A DNA stretch of 64,000 nt from positions 12,388,834-12,452,833 of the forward strand of contig JALIGW010000021.1 in NCBI GenBank assembly GCA_023053685.1, read 5' to 3'. Position numbers and translations under genes: made by a program. This document shows positions 31,739 through 41,051 of the stretch, in pieces. Numbering within the stretch: the first letter of the stretch is position 1; each line of letters begins with the position of its first letter. The stretch is from Diadophis punctatus similis. Lineage: Eukaryota > Chordata > Lepidosauria > Squamata > Dipsadidae. Below the pieces are notes generated by a model. That model was given only the letters and a program-made list of their open reading frames with translations. It was not told where the DNA came from and did not search any database.

Positions 31739-31984
31739 CTACACACACAAATTCTGTTGCAAACAACTAACAAGAACACAGTCCAGTTTTCTTACCTCTA
31801 CTGGTCATATCACTAGCAGAAAAGGGTCCAAAAATGTTATAATGTTTGAGAGAAAAGTCAGAAGTGCCTTCGATATTCTCGGTCCTGTAATCCTTTATGT
31901 AGTTACCTGTCCTTGGGCTGGACCCATGAACCACAGGTTAAATACTTGGTTCCCAGGCTGATGAAGAATCAAGAGACAAGCAAG

Positions 31985-32140
31985 CCAGCTGCTGTGGCCT
32001 AGAGGTGGAGCTCTTGCCTCCCAATCAGGAGGTTGTGAGTTCGATCCTAGGTAGAGGCAGATGTAGGGTCTCCTGCTTAGGCAGGGGGTTGGACTAGATG
32101 ACCTGCAAAGTCCCTTCCAACTCTGTTAATCTGTTAATTG
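31985..32140 (+). mobile_element. tRNA-derived SINE with CR1-type 3' tail
   Basis: A-box-like TGGCCTAGAGG at 31994-32004 and B-box-like GTTCGATCC at 32039-32047 (spacing as in a tRNA), head end TAGGTAGAGGCAG, then GGTCTCCTGCTTAGGCAGG, GGGTTGGACTAGATGACC and CCCTTCCAACTCTGTTAATC, the exact CR1 3' terminus. Same composite as 15186-15345 on the other strand. Confidence 0.88.
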
Positions 32141-32499
32141 GAGACGGTTATGTAACCAGACAGCCGAAAGCTTCTCTGTTATTAGTGAAGGGATCCACCA
32201 CTTTCCCAGATGACAGGAAGACTCCTAGAAAGAAAACTGAAACATCTCCACTCTAATACACTCAGGAACATGCTGGTTCTGAATGGAAAGCAGTTCAATT
32301 GCTGGAATTCTTGTAACCCCATTTTTCCCCTGCTTTAATAATCTTGCTAAGGAGAACTCTGTGGGAATGTGTTTGTGGGGGGGGGGATCGTGTTTATTCT
32401 TAAGCAAATGCCAAAGAGCTTTACATGCTTTCTGAGCCTCCAGGTTTTCTTTTCTATTCCTGTGCCATTCTTTCTCTCATCTTCTTTTTGTTCAGTAGG
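32141..32499. other. No recognised feature
   Basis: Non-repetitive DNA. No gene seen. Confidence 0.4.
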
Positions 32500-33166
32500 A
32501 AGAAAAGGGGAGGGAAGGGGAATGGAAAGGGAAAGGGAAAGAAGGAAAGGAAAGGAAAGAAGGAAAGGAAAGGGAAGGGAAGGGAAGGAAAGGAAAGGAA
32601 AGGAAAGGAAAGGAAAGGAAAGGAGGAAAGGAAAGGAGGAAGCAAAGGGAAGGGAAAGGGAAAGAGAAGGAAAGAGAAGGAAAGGAAAGAAGGAAAGGGA
32701 AGGGAAGGGAAGGGGAAAGGAAAAAAGAAGAAAGGAAAGGAAAGAAGAAAGGAAAGGAAAGGAAAGGAAAGGAGAAGAAAGGAAAGGAAAGGAAAGAAGA
32801 AAGGAAAGGAAAGGAAAGGAAAAAAGAAGAAAGGAAAGGAAAGGAAAGGAAAGGAAAGGAAAGGAAAGGAAAGGAAAGGAAAGGAAAGGAAAGGAAAGGA
32901 AAGGAAAGGAAAGGAAAGAAGAAAGGAAAGGAAAAAAGAAGAAAGGAAAGGAGAAGAAAGGAAAGGAGAAGAAAGGAAAGGAAAGGTAAGGAAAGGAAAG
33001 GTAAGGAAAGAAAAGGAGAAGAAAGGAAAGGAGAAGAAAGGAAAGGAAAGGAAAGGAAAGGAAAGGAAAGGAGAAAGGAAAGGAAAGGAAAGGAAAGGAA
33101 AGGAAAAAAGAAGAAAGGAAAGGAAAGGAAAGGAAAGGAGGAAAGGAAAGGAGGAAGCGAAGGGAA
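32500..33166. repeat. 660-bp (GGAAA)n-based polypurine array
   Basis: Almost pure purine on the plus strand, built of GGAAA with GAAGAAAGG and GGGAA variants. Sub-blocks such as GGAAAAAAGAAGAAAGG recur at about 32719, 32818, 32931 and 33105. The 200-285-codon frames on both strands encode only Lys/Gly/Glu/Arg or Phe/Leu/Ser/Pro and are not genes. Confidence 0.97.
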
Positions 33167-33799
33167 AGAGCATATTCATCTGGAAGACAATGTAGACCTG
33201 CCATCAGCTACTTTTCTTCACCCTAACCTCATTTTTCTCCATCAAATTGTTAGATCAGCTTCAGAGGAAGGGAAGTGAGGCCTGCTGTCAGAGAGTTTTA
33301 AAAAGCCCAGAGTAACCTTTCCCAACCTTAGACCCTCTGCAGACATCAACTGCCAGAATTGGAGTTGACTCCCAAAAACATCTGGGAGCTGCCCGGGTTG
33401 TGAAATGCTAGCACAGGTAAACGGAAAAAGGTAAATAGAAAAGGAAAGCAAGAGACCTATTGTTCTTCTGAAAACAAAACAAAACCTATGAAGTCTGGTG
33501 AATTTTTCAAAATTCAGGGCTGATCTTCTGACTGCTGATAAAATTAACTTACCTGAGATGAATATTCAAGAAAGACAGAGATTCTGTTGAGGGGACGTGT
33601 GCCCACTCTCCCATCACCTGAGTCAAATTTTATCCTGCCTCAGAATCTCAGAGGAAATCAAATCTATCTAGTTCATTAACGATCGTCCATGGGGGAAGAA
33701 TTGATTTAGGAAAGACTCATCGCCTTGTTCTGGCTGCATCCCTCCACGGAGCCTTCTAGACTTGGGAATAAATATCCGTCTTCGTGGGTGTGTAACAGA
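33167..33799. other. No recognised feature (possible old hAT scrap)
   Basis: Mostly single-copy. Around 33318-33410, TTTCCCAACCTTAGA..GGAGTTGACTCCC..GGGTTGTGAAATGC weakly resembles a decayed palindromic hAT element, but its ends cannot be defined. Confidence 0.35.
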
Positions 33800-33800
33800 G

Positions 33801-33865
33801 GTGGCATTCAGCCGGTTCTGTCCGGTTCGCCTGAACCAGTAGTGGAAATCGCTGTACATGTTCTT
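33801..33865 (+). mobile_element. hAT MITE end fragment
   Basis: CAGAGGTGGCATTCAGCCGG and TCCGGTTCGCCTGAACCAGT match the terminal region of the hAT element at 57462-58581. Only about 60 bp remain before LTR-like sequence begins. Confidence 0.65.
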
Positions 33866-33869
33866 GCAC

Positions 33870-34067
33870 AGGAACAGGAAGCTCAAGTGTAAAGCCCAAT
33901 AGAAGGTATAAAAGCCACCCACTCTCAACTCCATGTGGTCAGCTATTCAGAACCATGTGCTTGATGGCTCTGCTTCATCATTAAACCATCCTTCCAAGCA
34001 GCCTCCATGTTTCCAGTGTCTTTCTCCTGGCTTGGAACTGAAACAGATGGATATTTCCTCCAACAAT
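33870..34067 (+). mobile_element. LTR 3' part, same family as 17.5-24.5 kb
   Basis: GGTATAAAAGCC (TATA, about 33906), CATTAAACCATCCTTCCAAG (polyadenylation-like region), CCATGTTTCCAGTGTCTTTC and GGATATTTCCTCCAACA match the 3' portion of the LTR family. The 5' part is missing. Confidence 0.7.
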
Positions 34068-34099
34068 AGATCAGGAGGTTCATAAACTCAGTTAGTCAT

Positions 34100-34880
34100 G
34101 CCCTGGTCACCTCCTGAATGGATTATTGTGGTGGGCTGTACATGGAGCTGATGTGGTCCACCAGCAGCCCGTGCAGCTGGTAGCTGATTCCGACAGCACA
34201 GAGGCTGGTGTGGTGATGCGCCAGCGGCCTGTGCAGCTGGCACCCGAGTCGGACAGTGAGGAGGCTGGAGAAGACTCAGTGCCAGAGGTTGAGATTAAGC
34301 CAGGGCCTTCAGAACCTCCAGAAGCTCCCATCAATGACGAGGAAGAAGAGGAGGAGCCTATTCTCAATGCATGGGCTCGCAGAGCTGCCAAAAGGCAGAA
34401 ATGGTTCCTCAGGAGGAAGTCTCCTCAGGAGTAAGGCTTGGGGATAATTGGCCACTCCCCTAGCCTATTTAAGGGATGATGACGAAGGAAGCAATTTGCA
34501 GGAAACAACGTTCGTTCATATTCCTTCCTGTCTTGACTCTGATCGGATCTTGTTCTCTCTCTTGGCATTTTTCCTGAAAATTGCTTCTGGGCAATTTGCC
34601 AACCACGGTAAGATTTCTGATATCTACAAGACTGTTTACTCAGCATTGAGTTATTATTTCAGGGACTCGTGCTGGCTGTTAATGAAGTTGAATTAACAGC
34701 TGGTGTTCAGAAAAGACTGCTTTAAACTGTATTTGTCTGTGACGACTACTAAGAAAGCTCATTAGTGGTCCTTAATTAGTAAACTAAGGTTTGTACAGAC
34801 TTTGTGTGTGCTGCGGTCTTTGTGGTCTGTAGCTGGGGCAGAACAGTATCTGGAAGACATAGCTGCTACAAAACGCAGCA
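34100..34880 (+). mobile_element. Possible LTR/retroelement end with acidic ORF
   Basis: Contains an uninterrupted 102-codon frame (34126-34434) with acidic runs (DSDSEEAGEDS, NDEEEEEEP) and a basic end (RRAAKRQKWFLRRKSPQE), then a TATTTAAGG box (about 34467) and GTAGCTGGGGCAGAACA near 34835-34850. The mix of TATA-like box and acidic/basic tail peptide resembles a retroelement LTR that overlaps coding. I could find no terminal repeats or target duplication, so this is a weak call. The alternative is a decayed host exon. Confidence 0.3.
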
Positions 34881-34924
34881 GAACAAGCAATTATGTGTTC
34901 TGCTAAAACTTCACACTTCTCGTC

Positions 34925-35475
34925 CACAAATTGGTTCAATTCAAGGTGCTGGTTATGAATCTAAAAGCCCTCCATGGCCCTGAGTGGATAGCGCAGTGGT
35001 TAAAAGCAGCATTGCGACCTTCAGCTGATTGCTAGTTTAGCAGTTCAGCTGTTCAAATCTCACTAGGCTCAAGGTTGACTCAGCCTTCCATCCTTCCGAG
35101 GTGGGTAAAATGAGGACCCAGATTGTTGGGGGCAATATGCTGAACTCTGTAAACCGCTTAGAGAGTGCTGTAAAGCACTATGAAGCGGTATATAAGTAAA
35201 GTGCTATTGCTATTGCTATTGCTGAGTGAAATTATTTGAGGAACTGCCTCCACCTGGTTATCTCTGTCCATCCCATCAGATCTTCCAAGAGGGTCGTGCT
35301 GAAAGTCCCATCAGCCAAGGAAGTTCATTTGGCAGGATCTACAAGCAGACTCTTGTCTACCATGGCTCTCCTTCTTCAGAACCTCATTGCCTCAAGCTAA
35401 GATTGGTTAACCCTGTTGGCCTTCCAAAAAGGTGTTTAAAACTAGGTTTTGTTTTGTGCCTGAGAATGGCAGGGA
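34925..35475 (+). mobile_element. L2-like LINE fragment, split by a Sauria SINE
   Basis: Left part ATTGGTTCAATTCAAGGTGC..TAAAAGCCCTCCATGGCCC translates to an L2/Jockey-type C-terminal string (FKVL...KALHGL-like). The right part from 35229 continues (LRNCLHLVISVHPI..FAG-like, then GLPKRCLKLGF). The SINE at 34987-35221 interrupts it. Confidence 0.55.
34980..35228 (+). mobile_element. Sauria-type SINE with target duplication
   Basis: GATAGCGCAGTGGTTAAAAG head, B-box-like GTTCAAATCTC, TTGACTCAGCCTTCCATCC body and Bov-B-like end TGTAAACCGCTTAGAGAG to GAAGCGGTATATAAG, with a GCTATT repeat tail. CTGAGTG is duplicated at 34980-34986 and 35222-35228. Confidence 0.92.
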
Positions 35476-36389
35476 AATGCAACACCCATTAAATGGATTC
35501 ATCATACATTCAGAATGCCCTTCTGCTACTATAATTGTAATTGTTTTACTCATCTCTTTAATGGTTTCATTTTAATTCATTTGAATGTTTGGTGTTTTGT
35601 TCTTCTAATTTAGCGCATCGCCCAATGTCACATGCATGAGATAAGCAGCAGGTAAATTTAATCAATAAAAATTTTTAAAAATGCCAATTTTGTTTTCTCT
35701 TCTTATCCCAGTTTTCCAAAACTGAAGTTAGTTTTCATCAACAACTTTTGTATCTCCGTATTCCGGTGCATCACAATCAGTTTTGATCGCTCTTGGCCCC
35801 AAGATTTAAGTTTGTTTGTTCAGTGACTGTCTCATTCATTATTTTCCTTCCGACTTCTTCATTAGTTCCATTTTCTTTTTCTTCCTTTCTTTCGCCAAGG
35901 GATGAGCAAATAACTGGGTTTCTTTTCCTGGCAATTCATTCCGTACGCTTTCTGCATTTAGCAATTGCTTTTAATGCATTTTAGATTTATTTTCTCCAGG
36001 AAAAGGCATATATTTTCATAGGCTTTCCATATTTAAGCTCGTGTTTATACACAGTTGGATTCTTCTTTTTTTTCTTTTTTGTGCCAAGAACGTAACTGAA
36101 AAACTCTGAGCGATGCAAGATCCAAAAGATAATCATGAGCCCATCGGCACCTGAATCTAGAAGGTGCAAATTAGATTGAGTCACTTTGAAATGCAAAGTG
36201 AGCGGAATTCATGAGCTTCCCCAAACTCTGTTTTTTACCAAACTCTAAACCTGCTTTTCCATTGTTGTGATGACTGCCTGCACTAACTGGATTGTTGCCA
36301 TCTTAAACAAACCAATGAATCTCAACATAGGATGAATTTGTAGAAGTTACATATCTACAGTTACAATCCAGATACAAAAAAGGATGCAG
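35476..36389. other. No recognised feature
   Basis: AT-rich single-copy-looking DNA. No gene or repeat recognised. Confidence 0.45.
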
Positions 36390-36738
36390 AGGAATATGGA
36401 TTTGATACTGAACCACAACAATTACATAAATTGTTGGTAGGCCCAGAGGGAAAACTAATAACCAAAATATATAATTATTTACTAAAATTTGATAGGGCGG
36501 AGGAGGTTGTGAAAGAACCCATGATTGCCTGGGCCAAAAACTTTGGATACAACGTAGAATTAGAAGAATGGGGAAAAAAATTGGAATAAAAATTATACAA
36601 TAACTAAATCTGTGGCCTATAAGGAAAACCAATATAAGATGTTTCATCATTGGCATTTGGCGCCAGCGAGGTTGGCCAAGATGTACCCAAATTTAAATCC
36701 AAAATGTTGGAAATGCAAACAAGGACAAGGTACTTTCT
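36390..36738 (+). pseudogene. L1-type LINE ORF2 C-terminal fragment
   Basis: Translation across one frameshift gives IAWAKNFGYNVELEEWGKKL, then KENQYKMFHHWHLAPARLAK and MYPNLNPKCWKCKQGQGT. This is the L1 ORF2 C-terminal region with the start of its Cys-rich motif (CWKC). The fragment stops abruptly at 36735, where a hammerhead-like repeat begins. Confidence 0.85.
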
Positions 36739-36739
36739 T

Positions 36740-36825
36740 TCACTCTAGCACTGATGATGTTACCTGGTTTGGATAATAAAACATCTGCAAGAAAATAAGC
36801 AAGCTCAGAGAGCATTAAGATGGCC
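36740..36825 (+). ncRNA. Hammerhead-like motif, decayed
   Basis: CTCTAGCA, CTGATGA (36751-36757), hairpin GTTACC..GGATAAT, AAAAC, ATC, TGCAAGAA at 36743-36792. G12 of GAAA is changed to A and CGTC has become CATC, so it should be inactive. The repeat continues with AAGCTCAGAGAGCATTAAG. Confidence 0.55.
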
Positions 36826-36935
36826 CAATTTCGGGTAGACTACTAAGAGTTTGCGGATCCTACAAATTCCTAGATGGACCCTCAGTAGCGTAGCACATCT
36901 TAAGTTCAGACGCAAGAGTGCAGACTTGGTATGGC

Positions 36936-37142
36936 CTAACGCAAAACTATTTTTGTCTTGATTGTTAAGAGTGCTGGATCAATCAATTTCTCTTGAAACA
37001 CTTCAAAATCAGTAGTTCCCGTCAAAAACGGGAAACAGTTCTTACAAGCCTTATAATTACCACAATCATCAAATAGTCTCCATTTCACCATATATAGAGA
37101 TAGGAGATAGCAGTGTTCCAATATTTGAGGATCTGCCACCAA
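36936..37142 (-). repeat. Inverted copy of the 38259-38462 insert
   Basis: The minus strand encodes YKACKNCFPFLTGTTDFEVF and LIDPALLTIKTKIVL, the same string as 38284-38462 (+), and is bordered by the same CR1 position (GGAACACTGCTATCTCC). Both copies therefore descend from one insertion that was duplicated in inverted orientation. Confidence 0.8.
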
Positions 37143-37512
37143 TAAGAGGGGTCAACCCAGGGGTGAAATCCAGCAGGTTCTGACAGGTTCTGGAGAACCG
37201 GTAGCGAAAATTTTGAGTAGTTCGGAGAACCGGCAAATAGCACCTCTGGCTGGCCACAGAGTGGGGAGGGAATGGAGATTTTGCAGTATCCTTCCCCTGC
37301 CACACTCACCAAGCCACGCCCACAGAACCGGTAGTGAAAAAAATTGGATTTCACCACTGGGTCAACCTGTTTTCCAAAGAACCTGAAAGCAATATTGGAT
37401 GGAAATTAATCAAGGAGAGAAGCAACCTTCAATTGAGGAGAAACTTCCTAACAGTGAGGACAATTAACCAGTGGAACAGCTTGCCACAAGAAATCGTGGG
37501 AGCTCCATGAAG
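37110..37512 (+). mobile_element. CR1 LINE 3' fragment, split by a hAT MITE
   Basis: Plus-strand CR1 (GTGTTCCAATATTTGAGGATC, CACCAATAAGAGGGGTCAACC, hAT insertion, TGTTTTCCAAAGAACCTGAAAG, GAGGACAATTAACCAGTGG). It stops at GGGAGCTCCATGAAGCTCTC, where a hammerhead-like unit joins. Confidence 0.85.
37158..37359 (+). mobile_element. hAT MITE in CR1
   Basis: A 202-bp element with ends CAGGGGTGAAATCC and GGATTTCACCACTG and an exact 8-bp duplication GGTCAACC at 37150-37157 and 37360-37367. The interior holds GGAGAACCGGTAGCG and CCACGCCCACAGAACCGGTAG, blocks shared with the 57462-58581 element. No coding capacity. Confidence 0.93.
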
Positions 37513-37735
37513 CTCTCTGAACTTGGTTGTTTTCTTGAAGACGTTTCATTACCCAACTAGGTAACATCATCAGTGCTAGAAGGGAGTGGCGTTTGGGAGG
37601 AGGAGGAGGAAGAGGAAGAGGAAGAGGGGGAGGGGGGAAGGAGGAGACTGTGGGGTCCTTGGTGCTCTCTGAAGGTGGTTGTTTTCTTGAAGACGTTTCA
37701 TTACCCAACTGGGTAACATCACCAATGCTGGCCCA
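37505..37735 (-). ncRNA. Two hammerhead-like motifs, the first intact
   Basis: The first motif, 37532-37581 on minus, reads TTCTAGCA, CTGATGA, T, hairpin GTTACC..GGGTAA, TGAAACGTC, TTCAAGAA, with all core boxes conserved. A purine-rich GGA/AGAGG stretch (37595-37648) separates it from the second unit (37684-37730), which has TTGGTGA instead of CTGATGA. Tandem arrangement with about 150-bp spacing suits a dimeric hammerhead. Confidence 0.65.
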
Positions 37736-37836
37736 GTGGGTGCTTCATCGCTGGAGGTTTTCAAGAAGAGACTGGACAGCCACTTGTCTGAAATGGTATA
37801 AGGTCTCCTGCCTGAGCAGAGGGTTGGACTCCAAGG
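37736..37836 (+). mobile_element. CR1 3' UTR fragment
   Basis: GTGGGTGCTTCATCGCTGGAGG to GAGCAGAGGGTTGGACT, plus-strand CR1 3' end fused to the hammerhead-like repeat. This is the mirror of the 25920-26060 junction. Confidence 0.8.
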
Positions 37837-37837
37837 A

Positions 37838-37965
37838 CCCATGTCCCAAAGGAGCTTTTTCAAAAGGAAACTAGACTTCCTTTGTTTTTCCTCGAAGACG
37901 TTTCACTTCTCATCCAAGCAACAGCTTCAGTGAACAGTTGCCTCAAGGAAAAACAAAGAATAGAG
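37838..37965 (-). mobile_element. Penelope-like fragment with hammerhead-like motif
   Basis: ATGTCCCAAAGGAGCTTTTTC, then minus-strand CTGAAGC (one substitution), a GCTTGGATGAGAAG hairpin region, GAAACGTC and TTCGAGG at 37890-37935. Ends with AGGAAAAACAAAGAATAGAG. Confidence 0.45.
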
Positions 37966-37974
37966 TGAATGTGC

Positions 37975-38585
37975 AGGAAGGGACCTTGGAGGTCTTCAAG
38001 TCCAGCCCCCTGCTCAAGCAGGAGAACATATACCATTTCAGATAAGTGACTGTCTAGTCTCTTCTTAAAAACCTCCAGTGATGGAGCACCCACAACTTCT
38101 GTGGGCAAGCTGTTCCACTGGTTAATTGTCCTCACTGTCAGGAAGTTTCTCCTCAATTCCAGGTTGCTTCCCTCCTTGATTAGTTTCCATCCATGGTTTC
38201 TTGTCTTGCCTTCTGGTGCTTTGGAAAACAGGTTGACCCCTTCCTCTTTGTGGCAGATCCTCAAATCTTGGAACACTGCTATCTCCTATCTCTATATATG
38301 GTGAAATGGAGACTATTTGATGATTGTGGTAATTGTAAGGCTTGTAAGAACTCTTTTCAGTTTTTGACGGGAACTGCTGATTTTGAAGTGTTTCAAGAGA
38401 AATGGATTGATCCAGCACTCTTAACAATCAAGACAAAAATAGTTTTGCATTAGGCATTGTCCCCTCAAATACTTGAATGCTGCTATCATGCCCCCTCCGG
38501 TCCTTCTAGACTAGCCAGACCCAAATCCTGCAGCCGTTCTTCGTATGTTTTAGCCTCCAGGCCTTTGATCATCTTATTTGCTAGA
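37975..38585 (-). mobile_element. CR1 LINE 3' fragment with insert at 38284-38462
   Basis: The minus-strand CR1 frame 37860-38276 keeps GVNLFSKAPEGKTRNHGWKL and LRRNFLTVRTINQWNSLPTE. The element is interrupted at CTGCTATC (38283) and resumes at 38463 after a 25-bp imperfect duplication (CCTCAAAT..CTGCTATC), running to ATCATCTTATTTGCT at about 38582. Confidence 0.85.
38284..38462 (+). pseudogene. Insert encoding a Cys-rich peptide, possibly Penelope-like
   Basis: 179 bp with an open plus frame: MVKWRLFDDCGNCKACKNSF and DFEVFQEKWIDPALLTIKTK. The C-G-x-C-x2-C motif followed by a TK-V/I-x-hydrophobic strand is reminiscent of the zinc-knuckle region before the GIY-YIG endonuclease of Penelope-like elements. 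That reading is tentative. The 25-bp flanking duplication suggests retrotransposition. An inverted copy lies at 36936-37142. Confidence 0.35.
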
Positions 38586-38668
38586 AAGTCCAGTTGCCTT
38601 TTGAAAAAGCACTTTTGGGACAACCATGACCTGGATGACTGAGAATGTCCATGGGCATCCAAGTAGGT
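38580..38668 (+). mobile_element. Penelope-like fragment
   Basis: GAAAGTCCAGTTGCCTTTTG, GCACTTTTGGGACAACC and CATGACCTGGATGACTGAGAA, the same block seen at 26600-26690, 48845-48930 and 59440-59645. It lies directly next to a CR1 copy. Confidence 0.5.
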
Positions 38669-39415
38669 CCCTTGGATCCTACAGAATAACAGCTCTGTTA
38701 TTCTGAGCTGTTTACAGTATATTCTATATGTAGAATCTACACATTTCTGAATTGACGTATGAGCACGTGTGAGTTTCTGGAAGCAAGCAAGAATCATTAT
38801 TCTGGGGGGGAAAAACATTTTTTGTGATTTTAGTTCTTAGCCTCTATTGTAAGAAGCTGAGCACCTCAACCCCAGAGTTATAGTAGCAGGTCAACTGAAA
38901 GCAAACATACTTCAGATTCTGTTATAGGGAAATATGCATATATCTCTCCCTAAAGATGCCCCTAGCTATTGTATAGACGAGAAGATTACAGTTACTAATG
39001 ACTTCAGACAACAGCAAGGTTTGAACAAGCATCTTTTAAATGCTCTGCTAATACTTCCAACTTCTTTGCTAATCCTAGCAGCTATCAAGCTTGCTCCAGT
39101 TCAGTTCTGATTTAGATCCCTTTTAATTAATTGTATCCTGTATAACTTACTCTTGATTTAAGAGGACTGAAATTGAATGTTAATTAAGAACCAGTGGAGC
39201 TTGAAAACATGCACCGCATATTGAAATGACTGGGCCTTGTCAGCCGGATCTACGCAGTCAGGCCACCTGTTTTATGCTGTCAAGTATTAAGCTTGTTGGA
39301 CTCTAATCTTCTCTCCTCTGGTGGGATGGAAATATTCTAGCAAGAATGTGTATGTGATAAAGGATAGCATTGGCAGGTGATATAAATACCTTCTAACTGA
39401 AAGAATGGATGCTTT
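38669..39415. other. No recognised feature
   Basis: About 750 bp of AT-rich single-copy-looking DNA. No recognisable gene. Confidence 0.45.
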
Positions 39416-39499
39416 TTTAAAAAAAATATGTTTATTAAGACGTTTTACATAGAAATTAAAGAAAATACATTCAAGGAAATATATGTAACAAAGTGTGAC

Positions 39500-39614
39500 A
39501 AAGAAGGAAGGAAGGAAGGAAGGAAGGAAGGAAGGAAGGAAGGAAGGAAGGAAGGAAGGAAGAAAAAGAAAGAAAGAAAGAAAGAAGGAAGGAAGGAAGG
39601 AAGGAAGGAAGAAA

Positions 39615-39666
<52 letters not shown>

Positions 39667-39795
39667 AAAAGAAAAAGAAAGAAAGAAAGAAAGAAAGAAA
39701 AGGGAGATAGGTAGATAGGGAAGTAGGGAGGTAGGGAGGTAGGGAAGAAGGAAGGAAGGAAGGAAGGAAGGAAGGAAGGTAGGAAGGAAGGAAAA
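39500..39795. repeat. (GGAA)n/(GAAA)n purine array
   Basis: Alternating GGAA and GAAA blocks with a GTAGATAGG/GGTAGGGA interlude at about 39705-39745, then GGAA again. Frames are low-complexity artefacts. Confidence 0.96.
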
Positions 39796-39899
39796 TACAT
39801 ATATAGAGCTATAAAAAATAAAAAAAATAAAAACGCGTCAATTATACAGAAAGAAATAGCTTCTGATATATTTTTCAGCAGTTATAAATACAGTTTTAA

Positions 39900-40125
39900 T
39901 CAAACCTAAGGAAACATCTGCAAGAAAACCACCAAGCTCAGAGACCACCAAGGACCCCAAGGTTCTCCTCGTCCTCCTCATCCTCCTCCTTGTCCTCGTC
40001 CTCCTCCTCCTCTCCACAAACCCCACTCCCTTCTAACACTGATGATGCTACCTAGTTGGGTTATGAAACGTCTGCAAGAGAAACACCCAGCTCAGTGAGC
40101 ACCAAGGACCCCTCCTTCCAACCTT
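39900..40125 (+). ncRNA. Hammerhead-like repeats, one with intact core boxes
   Basis: A truncated unit (GGAAACATCTGCAAGAAAACC, about 39910) is followed by CCACCAAGCTCAGAGACCACC and a CCTCGTC/TCCTCC tract. A complete unit follows at 40031-40080: TTCTAACA, CTGATGA, hairpin GCTACC..GGTTAT, GAAACGTC, TGCAAGAG. Core boxes are intact, but stem II has mismatches, so activity is uncertain. Confidence 0.58.
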
Positions 40126-40135
40126 GAGCTACAAA

Positions 40136-40998
40136 TATTCTCCTTTATTGCTTTCTGCAAAGTCTTTTGCCCAGTAACATCGAGAAGATTACCCTGGATG
40201 TTAGACATTCATCAGAAGTTCCCCTACAAATCACTCATTAGAACCTCTATTCACCCTTGCTGACCCAGAGTTGCGCCAGTTGTGGTGCCCCACAGCTGGC
40301 ACAAAAAGCTAATGCAGACCATAAAAGAGAAGGCTGTCTTAGAAGACGGGGGAAGGAACGAAGACGCCTCCGTACTGCAACAATTCACAATTCAGACTCT
40401 TCCGAAATCTCTCTCTCTGCAAAGCACAACTGGCAGAAGATTATTAGCGTAAACTCCACAGGACATGTCTTGTGCGCGTACATTGCCCATCCCGCATTAT
40501 CATCTCTGCATAGATTACAATATTTTAACAGACAATGCCTGCTGGTGAGCTAGTAGGGGGAAATGCAAATAGAGGCAAACATCTGCTTTGGTGATAGGCA
40601 ATTCCCTCCACCCAGGAGCTTCTTGGCTGTTCTGATGTCAGATGGTGGGAAGTCAAACGCAAGTCGGCCAAAAAAAGACTGGCCAGATTTCAAGAGAGAG
40701 AACCATCTTGTGATGCGCAGAACCCGGCGCCTATCCATCCTTCTTTGATTGACATATGACATTTGCTTTGTTTGAAAGCAGCTCCCTTGCAATAAGAGCC
40801 GTTTCTGGAAAGCCACAGCTCATCTACAGGAGTCAGCTGACCAGCATGACAGTAATTTCACCCAAGGGAGGGAGGGACTGCTGTGGTTCTCTAGGAACAA
40901 ACAGAGTCTGCATTTCGAGATTAGCTGCAGGGTTGTGTCCAGGATACGGGTTGGTCTGTTTTGATATTCTTTCAGAGTGGACACTCAGCCCCGAAAGT
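40136..40998. other. No recognised feature
   Basis: About 860 bp of single-copy-looking DNA. Frames 40257-40553 (+) and 40550-40816 (-) have no recognisable motifs. The polyglutamine end of a frame at 40756-41058 comes from the CAA microsatellite. Confidence 0.45.
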
Positions 40999-41000
40999 AC

Positions 41001-41051
<51 letters not shown>
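41001..41051. repeat. (CAA)n tail of a CR1 copy
   Basis: About 17 CAA units abut AGAGTTGAAAGGGACCTTGG, the 3' end of the minus CR1. This is a further example of a simple repeat at a CR1 3' end. Confidence 0.95.

Noticed and set aside
30981..31961. 326-codon open frame
   Set aside because: Product of the TTTC/TC tract. No sequence complexity until the tract ends.
31985..32060. A functional tRNA gene
   Set aside because: A and B boxes are present, but no cloverleaf with a proper acceptor stem follows. The sequence continues into a CR1 tail, so it is a SINE head.
32347..33204. Long frames on both strands (up to 285 codons)
   Set aside because: All derive from the GGAAA array. Open in several frames at once, as expected for a repeat without stop triplets.
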